Below are positions 1 to 5,965 of a stretch of DNA of 12,409 bases, in pieces. A model generated the notes under the pieces. That model saw nothing but the letters and a program-made list of their open reading frames with translations, was not told the origin of the DNA and ran no database searches. This DNA comes from an uncultured Eubacteriales bacterium (GTDB taxonomy: Bacteria; Bacillota; Clostridia; Christensenellales; CAG-314), in NCBI GenBank assembly GCA_900546875.1, contig URET01000035.1, forward strand, positions 1 through 12,409, read 5' to 3'. Every line of letters starts with the position of its first letter. The stretch's first letter is position 1. A program made the position numbers and the translations under genes.

Positions 1-63
1 AAGCGAACAGAAAAACTAAACGCCTTTGTGAGCGGTAAGAAAAAGCGAACAGAAAGACTTAAA
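1..63 (+). repeat. Imperfect direct repeat before phoH, 42-nt period
   Basis: A run of about 20 nt beginning AAGCGAACAGAAA at position 1 recurs at 43-63 with a few changes. The period is 42 nt, so the reading frame is kept, and in the phoH frame both copies translate as KRTE[K/R]L. That frame is open from the window edge into phoH, while the other two plus frames close at 17-19 (TAA) and 36-38 (TAA). The copies may belong to the 3' end of an upstream gene or to a duplication in the phoH 5' region; the window edge hides which. Confidence 0.55.
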
Positions 64-78
64 AACGAGAGAGGCTTT

Positions 79-1065
79 ATGGAGGATAAGATTACAAGAA
101 AAATAAACGCGCCTTCTTTAGATGTACTGGTGCGTCTTTTCGGCGGTTTTGACGAAAACATAAACGTGATATCGCGGGAAATGAATGTCGACGTAATAAA
201 TCAGGGAGGGGAGTATTCACTTTTCGGCTTGAGCAATGACGTGGACAATGCCGAAGGAGTGATAGCAAAACTCATAGGATTTATTCTGAACGGTGAAAAT
301 GTCGATGCAGGTCGCACGAAATATATCTGTGACTGTGCAAAGGAAGGAAGGCTGGAAGAAGTCGAGGAGCTGATGCACGGAGTGGTAGCCGTGACCAACC
401 GCGGAGTGGCAGTTAAGAGCAAGACGGTAGGTCAGAAGAAGTATGTCGATTCCATGAGGAAAAATACCATAAGTTTCGGAGTAGGACCTGCAGGGACGGG
501 AAAAACATATCTGGCTGTAGCTGTGGCGGTATCCGCATATAAAAGCCATGATGTGGACAGGATAATTCTTACCCGGCCTGCGGTGGAGGCCGGGGAGAAG
601 CTGGGATTCCTTCCCGGAGATTTGCAGGAGAAGGTAAATCCTTATCTGAGACCTTTATACGACGCATTGAATGAAATGTTGGGATTCGAGAGTTTTCAGA
701 AGCTGCAGGAAAAAGGAGTTATAGAAATAGCGCCGTTGGCATACATGAGGGGAAGGACGCTCAATAACGCTTTTATAATTCTCGACGAAGCCCAGAACAC
801 TTCGACCGAACAAATGAAAATGTTTCTTACCCGTCTCGGGGAAGGAAGCAAGATGGCCGTGACGGGAGATCTTACGCAGACAGATCTGCCTGAGGGAAAG
901 CAAAGCGGTCTGAGGCATGCTATCCACGTCCTGAAAGACGTGGAAAGTATCGGGATATGCTTTTTCTCGGAAAAAGACGTGGTCAGGCATCCGTTAGTGC
1001 AGGAGATCGTGAAAGCTTATGAAAGGTTTGAAAAAAAGGAAGCGCGGCAAGGCGGACAAGCTTGA
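79..1065 (+). CDS. phoH: PhoH-family P-loop ATPase (PhoH-like protein)
   Basis: Predicted cytoplasmic ATPase of the PhoH-like family, linked in other bacteria to RNA metabolism and ribosome/rRNA maturation; the precise reaction is not settled. Counting from the chosen start (328 residues, near the usual family length), an N-terminal region of about 110 residues precedes the ATPase core. Walker A is GPAGTGKT at 136-143, the Walker B-like strand is at 231-240 with D236-E237, and the conserved TGDLTQTDLP block is at 262-271. The ATG at 79 is preferred because GAGAGG lies 4 nt upstream and the protein then begins as homologues do; the frame stays open to a GTG at 28, which has no Shine-Dalgarno. 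In many Clostridia phoH is followed by an HD-domain membrane protein gene (pgpH/yqfF) and ybeY; here neither follows. The family call is secure, the biological role less so. Confidence 0.93.
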   Translation: MEDKITRKINAPSLDVLVRLFGGFDENINVISREMNVDVINQGGEYSLFGLSNDVDNAEGVIAKLIGFILNGENVDAGRTKYICDCAKEGRLEEVEELMHGVVAVTNRGVAVKSKTVGQKKYVDSMRKNTISFGVGPAGTGKTYLAVAVAVSAYKSHDVDRIILTRPAVEAGEKLGFLPGDLQEKVNPYLRPLYDALNEMLGFESFQKLQEKGVIEIAPLAYMRGRTLNNAFIILDEAQNTSTEQMKMFLTRLGEGSKMAVTGDLTQTDLPEGKQSGLRHAIHVLKDVESIGICFFSEKDVVRHPLVQEIVKAYERFEKKEARQGGQA

Positions 1066-1111
1066 CAGAGCTGAAGCGGGAAAAAGCCTGAGCCGTACCG
1101 AAAACGCATAA
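1019..1111 (+). CDS. Short basic ORF overlapping the phoH end, possible gene remnant
   Basis: An ATG at 1019 inside the phoH 3' end opens a 30-codon frame starting MKGLKKRKRGKADKL and ending at TAA 1109-1111. It is rich in Lys and Arg. The position and the overlapping start are where many Clostridia begin pgpH/yqfF, whose product has a basic N-terminus ahead of its first membrane helix. It could therefore be the leftover start of a deleted gene, or simply a chance ORF in A-rich sequence. There is no clear Shine-Dalgarno. No function can be assigned. Confidence 0.2.
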   Translation: MKGLKKRKRGKADKLDRAEAGKSLSRTENA

Positions 1112-1156
1112 AAAAGATTATTGCCAAAGACGTAAAAATGTCGGGAGGATGAGGTC

Positions 1157-2047
1157 ATGGAAAGGAAAGGCTTTATTAATGAAGGAAAAAGACTGGAGCT
1201 TTACGAGTGGAGATCCGCAGAGCCGCGGGGCATACTGTTCATAGTGCACGGGATGGCGGAACATATGGGCAGATACGATGGATTCGCGAGTTATCTTGCA
1301 GAGCGGGGCATATCGGTTTTCGGATTTGATTCGAGATGCCACGGTTATACCGACAAGGATACTTTAGGCTATAGCGAAGGCGATATATGGGGGCTGACCG
1401 TGAAAGACTGTATTGCGGTCATAAAGGCGCTCAAAGAAGAATTCGGACTCCCTCTTATAGTCATGGGCCACAGCTATGGCAGTTTTGTTACGCAGCGACT
1501 CATTGAGACCGAAAACGAGGCGGATGCTTATATACTGAGCGGAAGCTGTTATATGAAAGGTGCCGTATTGAAGATAGGGCATGCAATAGCCGTTCGGGGC
1601 ATGAAAAAAGCGCCTCGTGAGGGAAGCCGGATACTGTATGATATGACGTTTGCGTCATATGATAAAAAATTCGGGAGACCTGCAGCGTGGCTCTCACGCG
1701 ATGAAGAAGAGGTCAGGAAGTACAATGCTGACGAAATGTGCGGATTTTGTTGTTCGAATGCTTTTTATGAAAGCTTTTTCCGCGGACTTACGGATATCGT
1801 CAAAGCAGAGAACATGAAAAAGGCAGATATAAATAAACCCGTTTATATTTTCAGCGGCGACCATGATCCGGTAGGCAAGATGGGAAAGGGAGTAAAAAAG
1901 CTTGCGGAGGTCTACAGGAAAAACGGAATAAAGACGGACTTAAAGCTTTATAAAGACGGCAGACACGAAATGCTCAATGAAATCAACAAGTCGGAAGTCT
2001 ACGAAGATATACTGGGATATATAAACGGATTTTCAGGGTGTTCCTGA
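1157..2047 (+). CDS. Alpha/beta hydrolase, monoacylglycerol lipase/lysophospholipase type
   Basis: Predicted serine hydrolase of the alpha/beta fold (Hydrolase_4/S33-like) acting on lipid or other carboxyl esters; the substrate is not readable from sequence. The 296 residues match the usual length. The oxyanion-hole region is VHGMAEHMGRY at 30-40, followed by the FGFDSRCHG segment (55-63) typical of monoglyceride lipases. The nucleophile elbow is GHSYG with Ser106, the acid is probably Asp237 in SGDHD, and the base is His270 in DGRHEML. No signal peptide or membrane helix is seen, so it should be cytosolic. The start is supported by GGGAGGA at 1143-1149. It sits alone between phoH and yabP, about 80 nt from yabP, with no obvious promoter or terminator, so it may be co-transcribed. 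Fold and triad are well supported; physiological role is unknown. Confidence 0.9.
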   Translation: MERKGFINEGKRLELYEWRSAEPRGILFIVHGMAEHMGRYDGFASYLAERGISVFGFDSRCHGYTDKDTLGYSEGDIWGLTVKDCIAVIKALKEEFGLPLIVMGHSYGSFVTQRLIETENEADAYILSGSCYMKGAVLKIGHAIAVRGMKKAPREGSRILYDMTFASYDKKFGRPAAWLSRDEEEVRKYNADEMCGFCCSNAFYESFFRGLTDIVKAENMKKADINKPVYIFSGDHDPVGKMGKGVKKLAEVYRKNGIKTDLKLYKDGRHEMLNEINKSEVYEDILGYINGFSGCS

Positions 2048-2129
2048 AGTGCCCGGGAAAACGAGAAGACGGGGAACTGAAAGCGAAAATAATCCGGGAG
2101 GTCTAAAGTGAAGTATAAAAGCGTATACT

Positions 2130-2399
2130 ATGATTATGGAAAACAGACATACGCTTACAATCGAATACGGAGAGGCCTGTGTGAACGTACGGGTCACCGG
2201 AGTAACAGGCGTTACGATGCTGCTTGAGAGAGAGGCTCAGCTTACTCTCGTGGACGGTCGGCTGAACGTCCGCGGAGCGGGACTGACGGCGAATAAGCTG
2301 GATGTGGAGGACGGCGTTTTTGAGCTCAAAGCAGAGCGTATCGCGGCAGTTAATTACGGCGGCGGCAAGAAGGGCATATTGAAGAATTTCTTTAAATGA
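2130..2399 (+). CDS. yabP: Sporulation protein YabP
   Basis: Small YabP/YqfC-family protein (89 residues), required for sporulation in Bacillus relatives and active in the mother cell. The pattern is typical: a short N-terminus followed by alternating hydrophobic strands with regularly spaced glycines (VTGVTGV, DGRLNVRGAGL, DVEDGVFELKAERI). The following gene is yabQ, which identifies it as YabP rather than its paralogue YqfC. The start is uncertain: ATG 2130 and the in-frame ATG 2136 both lack a Shine-Dalgarno, whereas the strong GGGAGGT at 2096-2102 is placed for a GTG at 2108 in a different frame. Its stop overlaps the yabQ start as ATGA. In Bacillus the preceding gene is an S4-domain RNA-binding protein (hslR/yabO); here it is a hydrolase. 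Confidence 0.85.
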   Translation: MIMENRHTLTIEYGEACVNVRVTGVTGVTMLLEREAQLTLVDGRLNVRGAGLTANKLDVEDGVFELKAERIAAVNYGGGKKGILKNFFK

Positions 2400-2752
2400 C
2401 GGAAATAGTGAAAGAAGTCGTAACGACGTTGGGATATATAGCTGCCGGATTTGCGGGCAGCGGGGTATATACTGTGCTTCGCAATGTCTTTGCCGCGCTT
2501 ACGGGAAATTCCAAAGGCGCCGGTTATGCTTTTCAGACGGTATTCGGGACAGTGCTGTTCTTTTCCGTACCGCAGCTTTTCGCTTTGCTTTCATACGGGG
2601 AAGCAAAAGGTTGGTATTTTGTTGCTTTGCTGTTCGGAGTTTTTATTTTTGTGAAAACGCTTAACCCACGCTTGACAAAATATTCCTTTGAGTATATAAT
2701 GAAAAAAAGGAAGAGGGAAAGTAAGCAAAAGGAGAGGCGTAGAAGTATATGA
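2396..2752 (+). CDS. yabQ: Sporulation membrane protein YabQ
   Basis: Integral membrane protein of the YabQ family, needed for spore cortex formation in Bacillus and expected in the forespore-surrounding membrane. Its 118 residues contain about three hydrophobic helices (roughly 10-30, 44-66 and 72-90), then a strongly basic tail rich in Lys/Arg from about residue 101. That helix pattern, with the position between yabP and divIC, is the basis for the name, since the family's sequence conservation is low. It begins within the yabP stop codon (ATGA at 2396-2399) and ends within the divIC start (ATGA at 2749-2752), so the three genes are probably translationally coupled. Confidence 0.8.
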   Translation: MTEIVKEVVTTLGYIAAGFAGSGVYTVLRNVFAALTGNSKGAGYAFQTVFGTVLFFSVPQLFALLSYGEAKGWYFVALLFGVFIFVKTLNPRLTKYSFEYIMKKRKRESKQKERRRSI

Positions 2753-3027
2753 TAAACAAAAAGATCAAGACCTTTCTCTTTGTGATGGCGGGGCTTCTGG
2801 TATTGGTTCTGCTGTTTGTGCTTGTGACGACTCTTTATCAGAAAAGTGTGCTTGAAGAAAGAAGAGAGGCTCTTATTAAGACGATAAGTGATTTGTGGGA
2901 GCTCCGGGACCAGCTGGAAGGGGACAAGGATTTCATGCAAACAGTGGAGTATGCAGAACAAAGAGCCCGGGAGCTGGGTCTGATAAAGGAAGGAGAAACT
3001 ATCTGGAAGCTTATAGGTAAAGAATGA
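2749..3027 (+). CDS. divIC: Cell-division septum formation protein DivIC (FtsB-like)
   Basis: Single-pass membrane protein of the FtsB/DivIC family, a partner of FtsL and DivIB/FtsQ in the divisome and also used at the sporulation septum. The 92 residues show a short basic cytoplasmic N-terminus, one membrane helix at about 8-28, and a heptad-patterned coiled coil at about 30-62. The end carries the conserved YAEQRARELGLIKEGE block (68-83) diagnostic of the family. It follows yabQ with a 4-nt overlap, as in Bacillus, and is the last gene before a strong intrinsic terminator. Confidence 0.9.
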   Translation: MINKKIKTFLFVMAGLLVLVLLFVLVTTLYQKSVLEERREALIKTISDLWELRDQLEGDKDFMQTVEYAEQRARELGLIKEGETIWKLIGKE

Positions 3028-3029
3028 TA

Positions 3030-3053
3030 AAGCCGCTTGAAAGCGGCTTTTTT
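3030..3053 (+). terminator. Intrinsic terminator after divIC
   Basis: Perfect inverted repeat AAGCCGCTT / AAGCGGCTT (3030-3038 and 3041-3049) followed by T residues to 3053. It lies three nucleotides after the divIC stop, so it should end the yabP-yabQ-divIC transcript. Confidence 0.92.
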
Positions 3054-3128
3054 AGTGATCGGACCCGAACGGGCGTCAGAATCGGATTTTACGGGGTCAG
3101 GCGACCAGGACCGGGAACCGAACGTCTT

Positions 3129-3192
3129 ATGCATGGCAAACGGACGGGATTCTGATCCACAATGCATGGCAAACGGACGAGATTCTGATCCA
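3129..3192 (+). repeat. 33-bp tandem duplication in the divIC downstream gap
   Basis: Two copies of a 31-nt sequence beginning ATGCATGGCAAACGGACG lie at 3129-3159 and 3162-3192 and differ at one position (G versus A). The period of 33 nt is a multiple of three, so frames on both strands read through with an 11-residue repeat. The shared TCAGAATC at 3076-3083 is the inverse complement of GATTCTGA in each copy, giving possible hairpins. No coding signal accompanies the duplication. Copies elsewhere in the genome cannot be checked here. Confidence 0.85.
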
Positions 3193-3259
3193 TGCGGCGT
3201 AACCGATCGCAGACATGAGCCCGTGAAACGCAAAACAGCCTGCCGGAGGACGAAAGAAA

Positions 3260-3283
3260 GTCGGCATAAAATGTCGGCATAAA
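3260..3283 (+). repeat. 13-bp tandem duplication ahead of the serine hydrolase
   Basis: GTCGGCATAAA occurs at 3260-3270 and again at 3273-3283, 13 nt apart, just upstream of the Shine-Dalgarno of the next gene. TAAAAT at 3267-3272 resembles a -10 box, but I found no convincing -35 partner, so I do not call a promoter here. Confidence 0.7.
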
Positions 3284-3302
3284 CCGGAGAAAAGAAATAA
3301 AT

Positions 3303-5117
3303 ATGGACATCAAAAATCAAACCAATACTTTGCGCATCATCACCAGATTGATAAATAATAAGAAGGATAATAAATCCGTTATAGATTTTACTCCTCAGAA
3401 AACAGAAATTTTCGGAAAACGGACAAGCACGCGCATGCCGCGTTCCACTCCCCGCAAAGAAGGCGTTTCGTCTGAGAGGATAAACGAATATTTTAAAGCC
3501 TTGACCGAAAATCACAACGTGTTTCCGCATGGTGTGATAATAGTCAAAAACGGTAAAATTATTGCGGAGAAGGAGTATTCGCCTTATAATAACAATATTT
3601 GGCACATAACATATTCGATGTGTAAAACGATAACCGGAATGGCAATAGGGATGCTATGCGATTACGGGATCTTATCTGTAGAGGACAGGGTATGCGAGAT
3701 CATGGGGGATCAGCTGCCACTTTTAACGAACGTTCGACTTAAAAAGCTTACCGTAAAGGATTTGCTGACGATGTCTTCCGGAGTGGTGTTCAACGAAACA
3801 GGCGTGATCACAGAGGAAAACTGGACTGAAGGATTTTTCACTTCCGGTGTAAAATTTATTCCCGGGAGCAGTTTCAATTACAACAGCATGAATACATATA
3901 TTCTGTCTGTTATCGTGAAGAAGGTGACCGGAGAAGGGTTATGCGAGTTTTTAGAGCCGCGGCTTTTCGAGCCTTTGGGAATAAGGGATTATTTTTGGGA
4001 GAAGTCGCAGCAGGGCATAGAAAAGGGGGGCTGGGGACTATATTTACTCCCCGAAGACATGGCAAAACTCGGACAGCTCATCCTCAACGGCGGAAAGTGG
4101 GGAGATCACACGTTGCTTTCGGATAAATGGATGCGGGAAGCCGAATCAAAGCAGATCGAAGTACCTGAGAGCATAGGGAGATACGGATACGGATATCAGA
4201 TGTGGATAGGCGAAGATCCCCGTTGTATACTTTTTAACGGAATGTTCGGTCAAAACATATCGGTATTTCCGGACATAAATACGGTGGTAGTTGCCACCGC
4301 CGGAAACAGCGACATGTTCCAGACAAACGATTACTTTGAGCTTACGGACAAATATATAGGAAGAGGTTTTGATGTTCCGGTGGATTTGCCCGAAAAAAGC
4401 GCGACTCAGCTGTTTGTTGAGGAGAGCGTAGAGAAGGCGTTGAGGAGGTCGGTGCACAAAGAGGCGATGCCGCAGCTATGTGAGGTGCTCAACGGGAGTA
4501 TGTATAAATTTGAAAAAAGAGAATCTTCGCCTGTAAGCTTGCTTCCGCTGATCCTGCAGACTTTGCAGAATAATTTTCAGGGCGGATTGTCGCGTATGGC
4601 GTTTATCATAAACGACGGAAAATTCAAGCTCATAGTAAAGGAAAATTCAGGAGTGCACATCATACCCGTGGGCTTTCTGAAACCCGAACATACCGTTCTG
4701 AATTTCGGAGGCGAAAAGTACATGGTGGCGGTAACCGGACATACGTCCGATGACGAAGACGGATATCCCGTGCTTTCGGTAAAAATGAGCTTTATTGAAA
4801 CTGCGAGCGTAAGAGAAATGAAATTTTATTTGAAAAGTGACTCTGAGATCGAGCTGGTATGGCGGGAAACGCCGGGCGTGGAATTTATTGTCAACGGAGC
4901 CGGCGCGATATACAGCAGTATTGAAAACAAGATAAAAATAGTGAAAAAGGTTGCGGACATACTCGATTGGGATATTATGCTGTATCAGCTGAACAGAATA
5001 CTCGCTCCGCGTCTTATAGGGGTAAAGAATCATGATCTCGGCGAATTGATCAATATTCTGAAGATAAGGACGCCCGAAAACGAAAAAATAGAAAGATCGG
5101 ATGAAAATAACGACTGA
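3303..5117 (+). CDS. Serine hydrolase, beta-lactamase/PBP fold (class C-like), novel C-terminal region
   Basis: Predicted active-site serine hydrolase or carboxypeptidase/esterase of the beta-lactamase superfamily (PF00144 type). Of its 604 residues, about 55-390 form the catalytic domain: SMCK supplies the SxxK motif with Ser105 and Lys108, YNS at 193-195 is the second motif, and the third is the NGMFGQ region around 311-316, as in esterase-like members. The last 200 or so residues, about 400-604, match nothing I recognise. The first 50 residues are polar and basic with no signal peptide, unusual if a cell-wall substrate is intended, so the protein may be cytosolic or exported atypically. 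GGAGA at 3286-3290 is 12 nt from the ATG, a long spacing. The gene stands alone between two terminators. An antibiotic-resistance role is not implied; these proteins are often esterases or peptidases. Confidence 0.88.
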   Translation: MDIKNQTNTLRIITRLINNKKDNKSVIDFTPQKTEIFGKRTSTRMPRSTPRKEGVSSERINEYFKALTENHNVFPHGVIIVKNGKIIAEKEYSPYNNNIWHITYSMCKTITGMAIGMLCDYGILSVEDRVCEIMGDQLPLLTNVRLKKLTVKDLLTMSSGVVFNETGVITEENWTEGFFTSGVKFIPGSSFNYNSMNTYILSVIVKKVTGEGLCEFLEPRLFEPLGIRDYFWEKSQQGIEKGGWGLYLLPEDMAKLGQLILNGGKWGDHTLLSDKWMREAESKQIEVPESIGRYGYGYQMWIGEDPRCILFNGMFGQNISVFPDINTVVVATAGNSDMFQTNDYFELTDKYIGRGFDVPVDLPEKSATQLFVEESVEKALRRSVHKEAMPQLCEVLNGSMYKFEKRESSPVSLLPLILQTLQNNFQGGLSRMAFIINDGKFKLIVKENSGVHIIPVGFLKPEHTVLNFGGEKYMVAVTGHTSDDEDGYPVLSVKMSFIETASVREMKFYLKSDSEIELVWRETPGVEFIVNGAGAIYSSIENKIKIVKKVADILDWDIMLYQLNRILAPRLIGVKNHDLGELINILKIRTPENEKIERSDENND

Positions 5118-5141
5118 AGATTGAAGTGCATGATCGGATAA

Positions 5142-5179
5142 GACCGCTCCGGTAAGAACGCCGGAGCTTTTTTTCGGTC
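5142..5179 (+). terminator. Intrinsic terminator after the serine hydrolase
   Basis: The stem GCTCCGG / CCGGAGC (5146-5152 and 5161-5167) has an 8-nt loop and is followed by seven T residues at 5168-5174. Flanking GACCG and CGGTC at 5142-5146 and 5175-5179 can extend the pairing across the T run. It lies about 25 nt after the gene's stop. Confidence 0.9.
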
Positions 5180-5464
5180 AATAAAGAGTAGTCCGGAAGG
5201 AAAACGGGAGCAGAAGAAAGAACGGAAAAAAGAGGACAAAACCGTCTGACGGGAGGAAGCCGGGGCTAGAGGAAAAGCTATAAGAAAGATGCGTCAGGTC
5301 ATATCGGCGCTGCAGCATGGAGCCGAACCCGTAAAAGCGGTAAGAGCCCGAATTCCGGATGAGAGCCGAAGAAGGGGAAAAAGGCGTTATCCGAAGGGCG
5401 GAAGAACATAAAAAGCTCTGTGGAAGGCTTTTCGGACAAAGTTTTTATAAAGGGTTTAAAAAGG
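5180..5464. other. Gap between hydrolase and ylxM, no recognised gene
   Basis: About 285 nt of purine-rich sequence with no gene I can support. An ATG at 5289 opens a 40-codon ORF ending at TAA 5409-5411 with a Lys/Arg-rich product, but there is no Shine-Dalgarno at a usable distance. AAAAGC / GCTTTT at 5411-5416 and 5427-5432 forms a weak hairpin. AT-rich sequence at 5440-5460 lies just upstream of the next promoter and could act as an UP element. I compared the stretch by eye with SRP RNA, RNase P RNA and tmRNA signatures and found no match. Confidence 0.5.
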
Positions 5465-5493
5465 TTGACAAAGGGAATAGTTTGGTGTATTAT
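5465..5493 (+). promoter_or_regulatory. Vegetative promoter of the ylxM-ffh operon
   Basis: TTGACA at 5465-5470 and TATTAT at 5488-5493 are separated by exactly 17 nt: a perfect -35 and a -10 with one mismatch. Transcription should begin near 5500, leaving a leader of about 87 nt before ylxM. The AT-rich stretch just upstream fits a strong housekeeping promoter. Confidence 0.9.
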
Positions 5494-5586
5494 ATAGCGC
5501 GTGTCAAGTAATAAAGCTTTACAGTTAGGGTTAAGAGAATATTCGGCAGTAGAATGAAATAAAGTAGTTGCTTGAAGTATAGGGAT

Positions 5587-5907
5587 ATGAATTTACTCAG
5601 CGATAAAATTGAATTAAGTATTTTGCTTGAAGTATACGGCGATCTGCTTACCGACAGGCAGCATGAACTCATGAAGTCGTATATAGATCTGGACATGTCG
5701 TTATCCGAGCTTGCGGAGATGAGCAAGGTAAGTCGTCAGGCTGTGAGAGACGGAATAGTTAAAGCAGAGAAGGCGCTTCGCGGGTATGAAAGCAAGCTTG
5801 GTTTCGTAGCGATGCGCAAGCGCATATCGGATATAGCATTGCGTGCGGGTAAGGGCTGCGGATCGGAAGCGGCGATAAGTGAGATAGCGGAATTGGTTAG
5901 GTTATGA
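5587..5907 (+). CDS. ylxM: YlxM-family DNA-binding protein (UPF0122)
   Basis: Small helix-turn-helix protein of the YlxM family, encoded next to ffh across the Bacillota and thought to work with the signal recognition particle pathway; its molecular role is only partly known. From the ATG at 5587 it has 106 residues. The N-terminal block YGDLLTDRQHELMKSYIDLD (17-36) and the following sigma-factor-like HTH with SELAEMSKVSRQAVRDGIVKA (40-60) are characteristic. An in-frame TTG at 5572 would add five residues; neither start has a good Shine-Dalgarno, since AGGG at 5581-5584 is only 2 nt from the ATG. It is the first gene of the operon and lies about 58 nt before ffh. Confidence 0.88.
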   Translation: MNLLSDKIELSILLEVYGDLLTDRQHELMKSYIDLDMSLSELAEMSKVSRQAVRDGIVKAEKALRGYESKLGFVAMRKRISDIALRAGKGCGSEAAISEIAELVRL

Positions 5908-5965
5908 CGGAGCCGGCCGGAACGGAGGGTCGGGGCATATATAAGGGCTTAGGACAGGAGGCAAG

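Noticed and set aside
3037..3282. 81-codon plus-strand ORF containing an 11-residue repeat
   Set aside because: It starts inside the divIC terminator stem, has no ribosome-binding site, and its repeat is explained by the DNA duplication.
2838..3605. 255-codon minus-strand ORF spanning divIC and the following gap
   Set aside because: It runs antisense through divIC and the start of the serine hydrolase and through the terminator, shows no domain, and is kept open partly by the 33-bp repeat whose period is a multiple of three.
3303..5117. Acquired antibiotic-resistance beta-lactamase
   Set aside because: There is no signal peptide, no mobile element nearby, base use like its neighbours, and the third motif is of the esterase-like type. 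Resistance is not supported.
5293..5316. GTCAGGTC followed by GCAGC, reminiscent of the conserved SRP RNA loop, close to ffh
   Set aside because: The intervening GGAA tetraloop and the symmetric bulge sequence of SRP RNA domain IV are absent, and no matching flanking stem was found. The shared octamer is probably chance.
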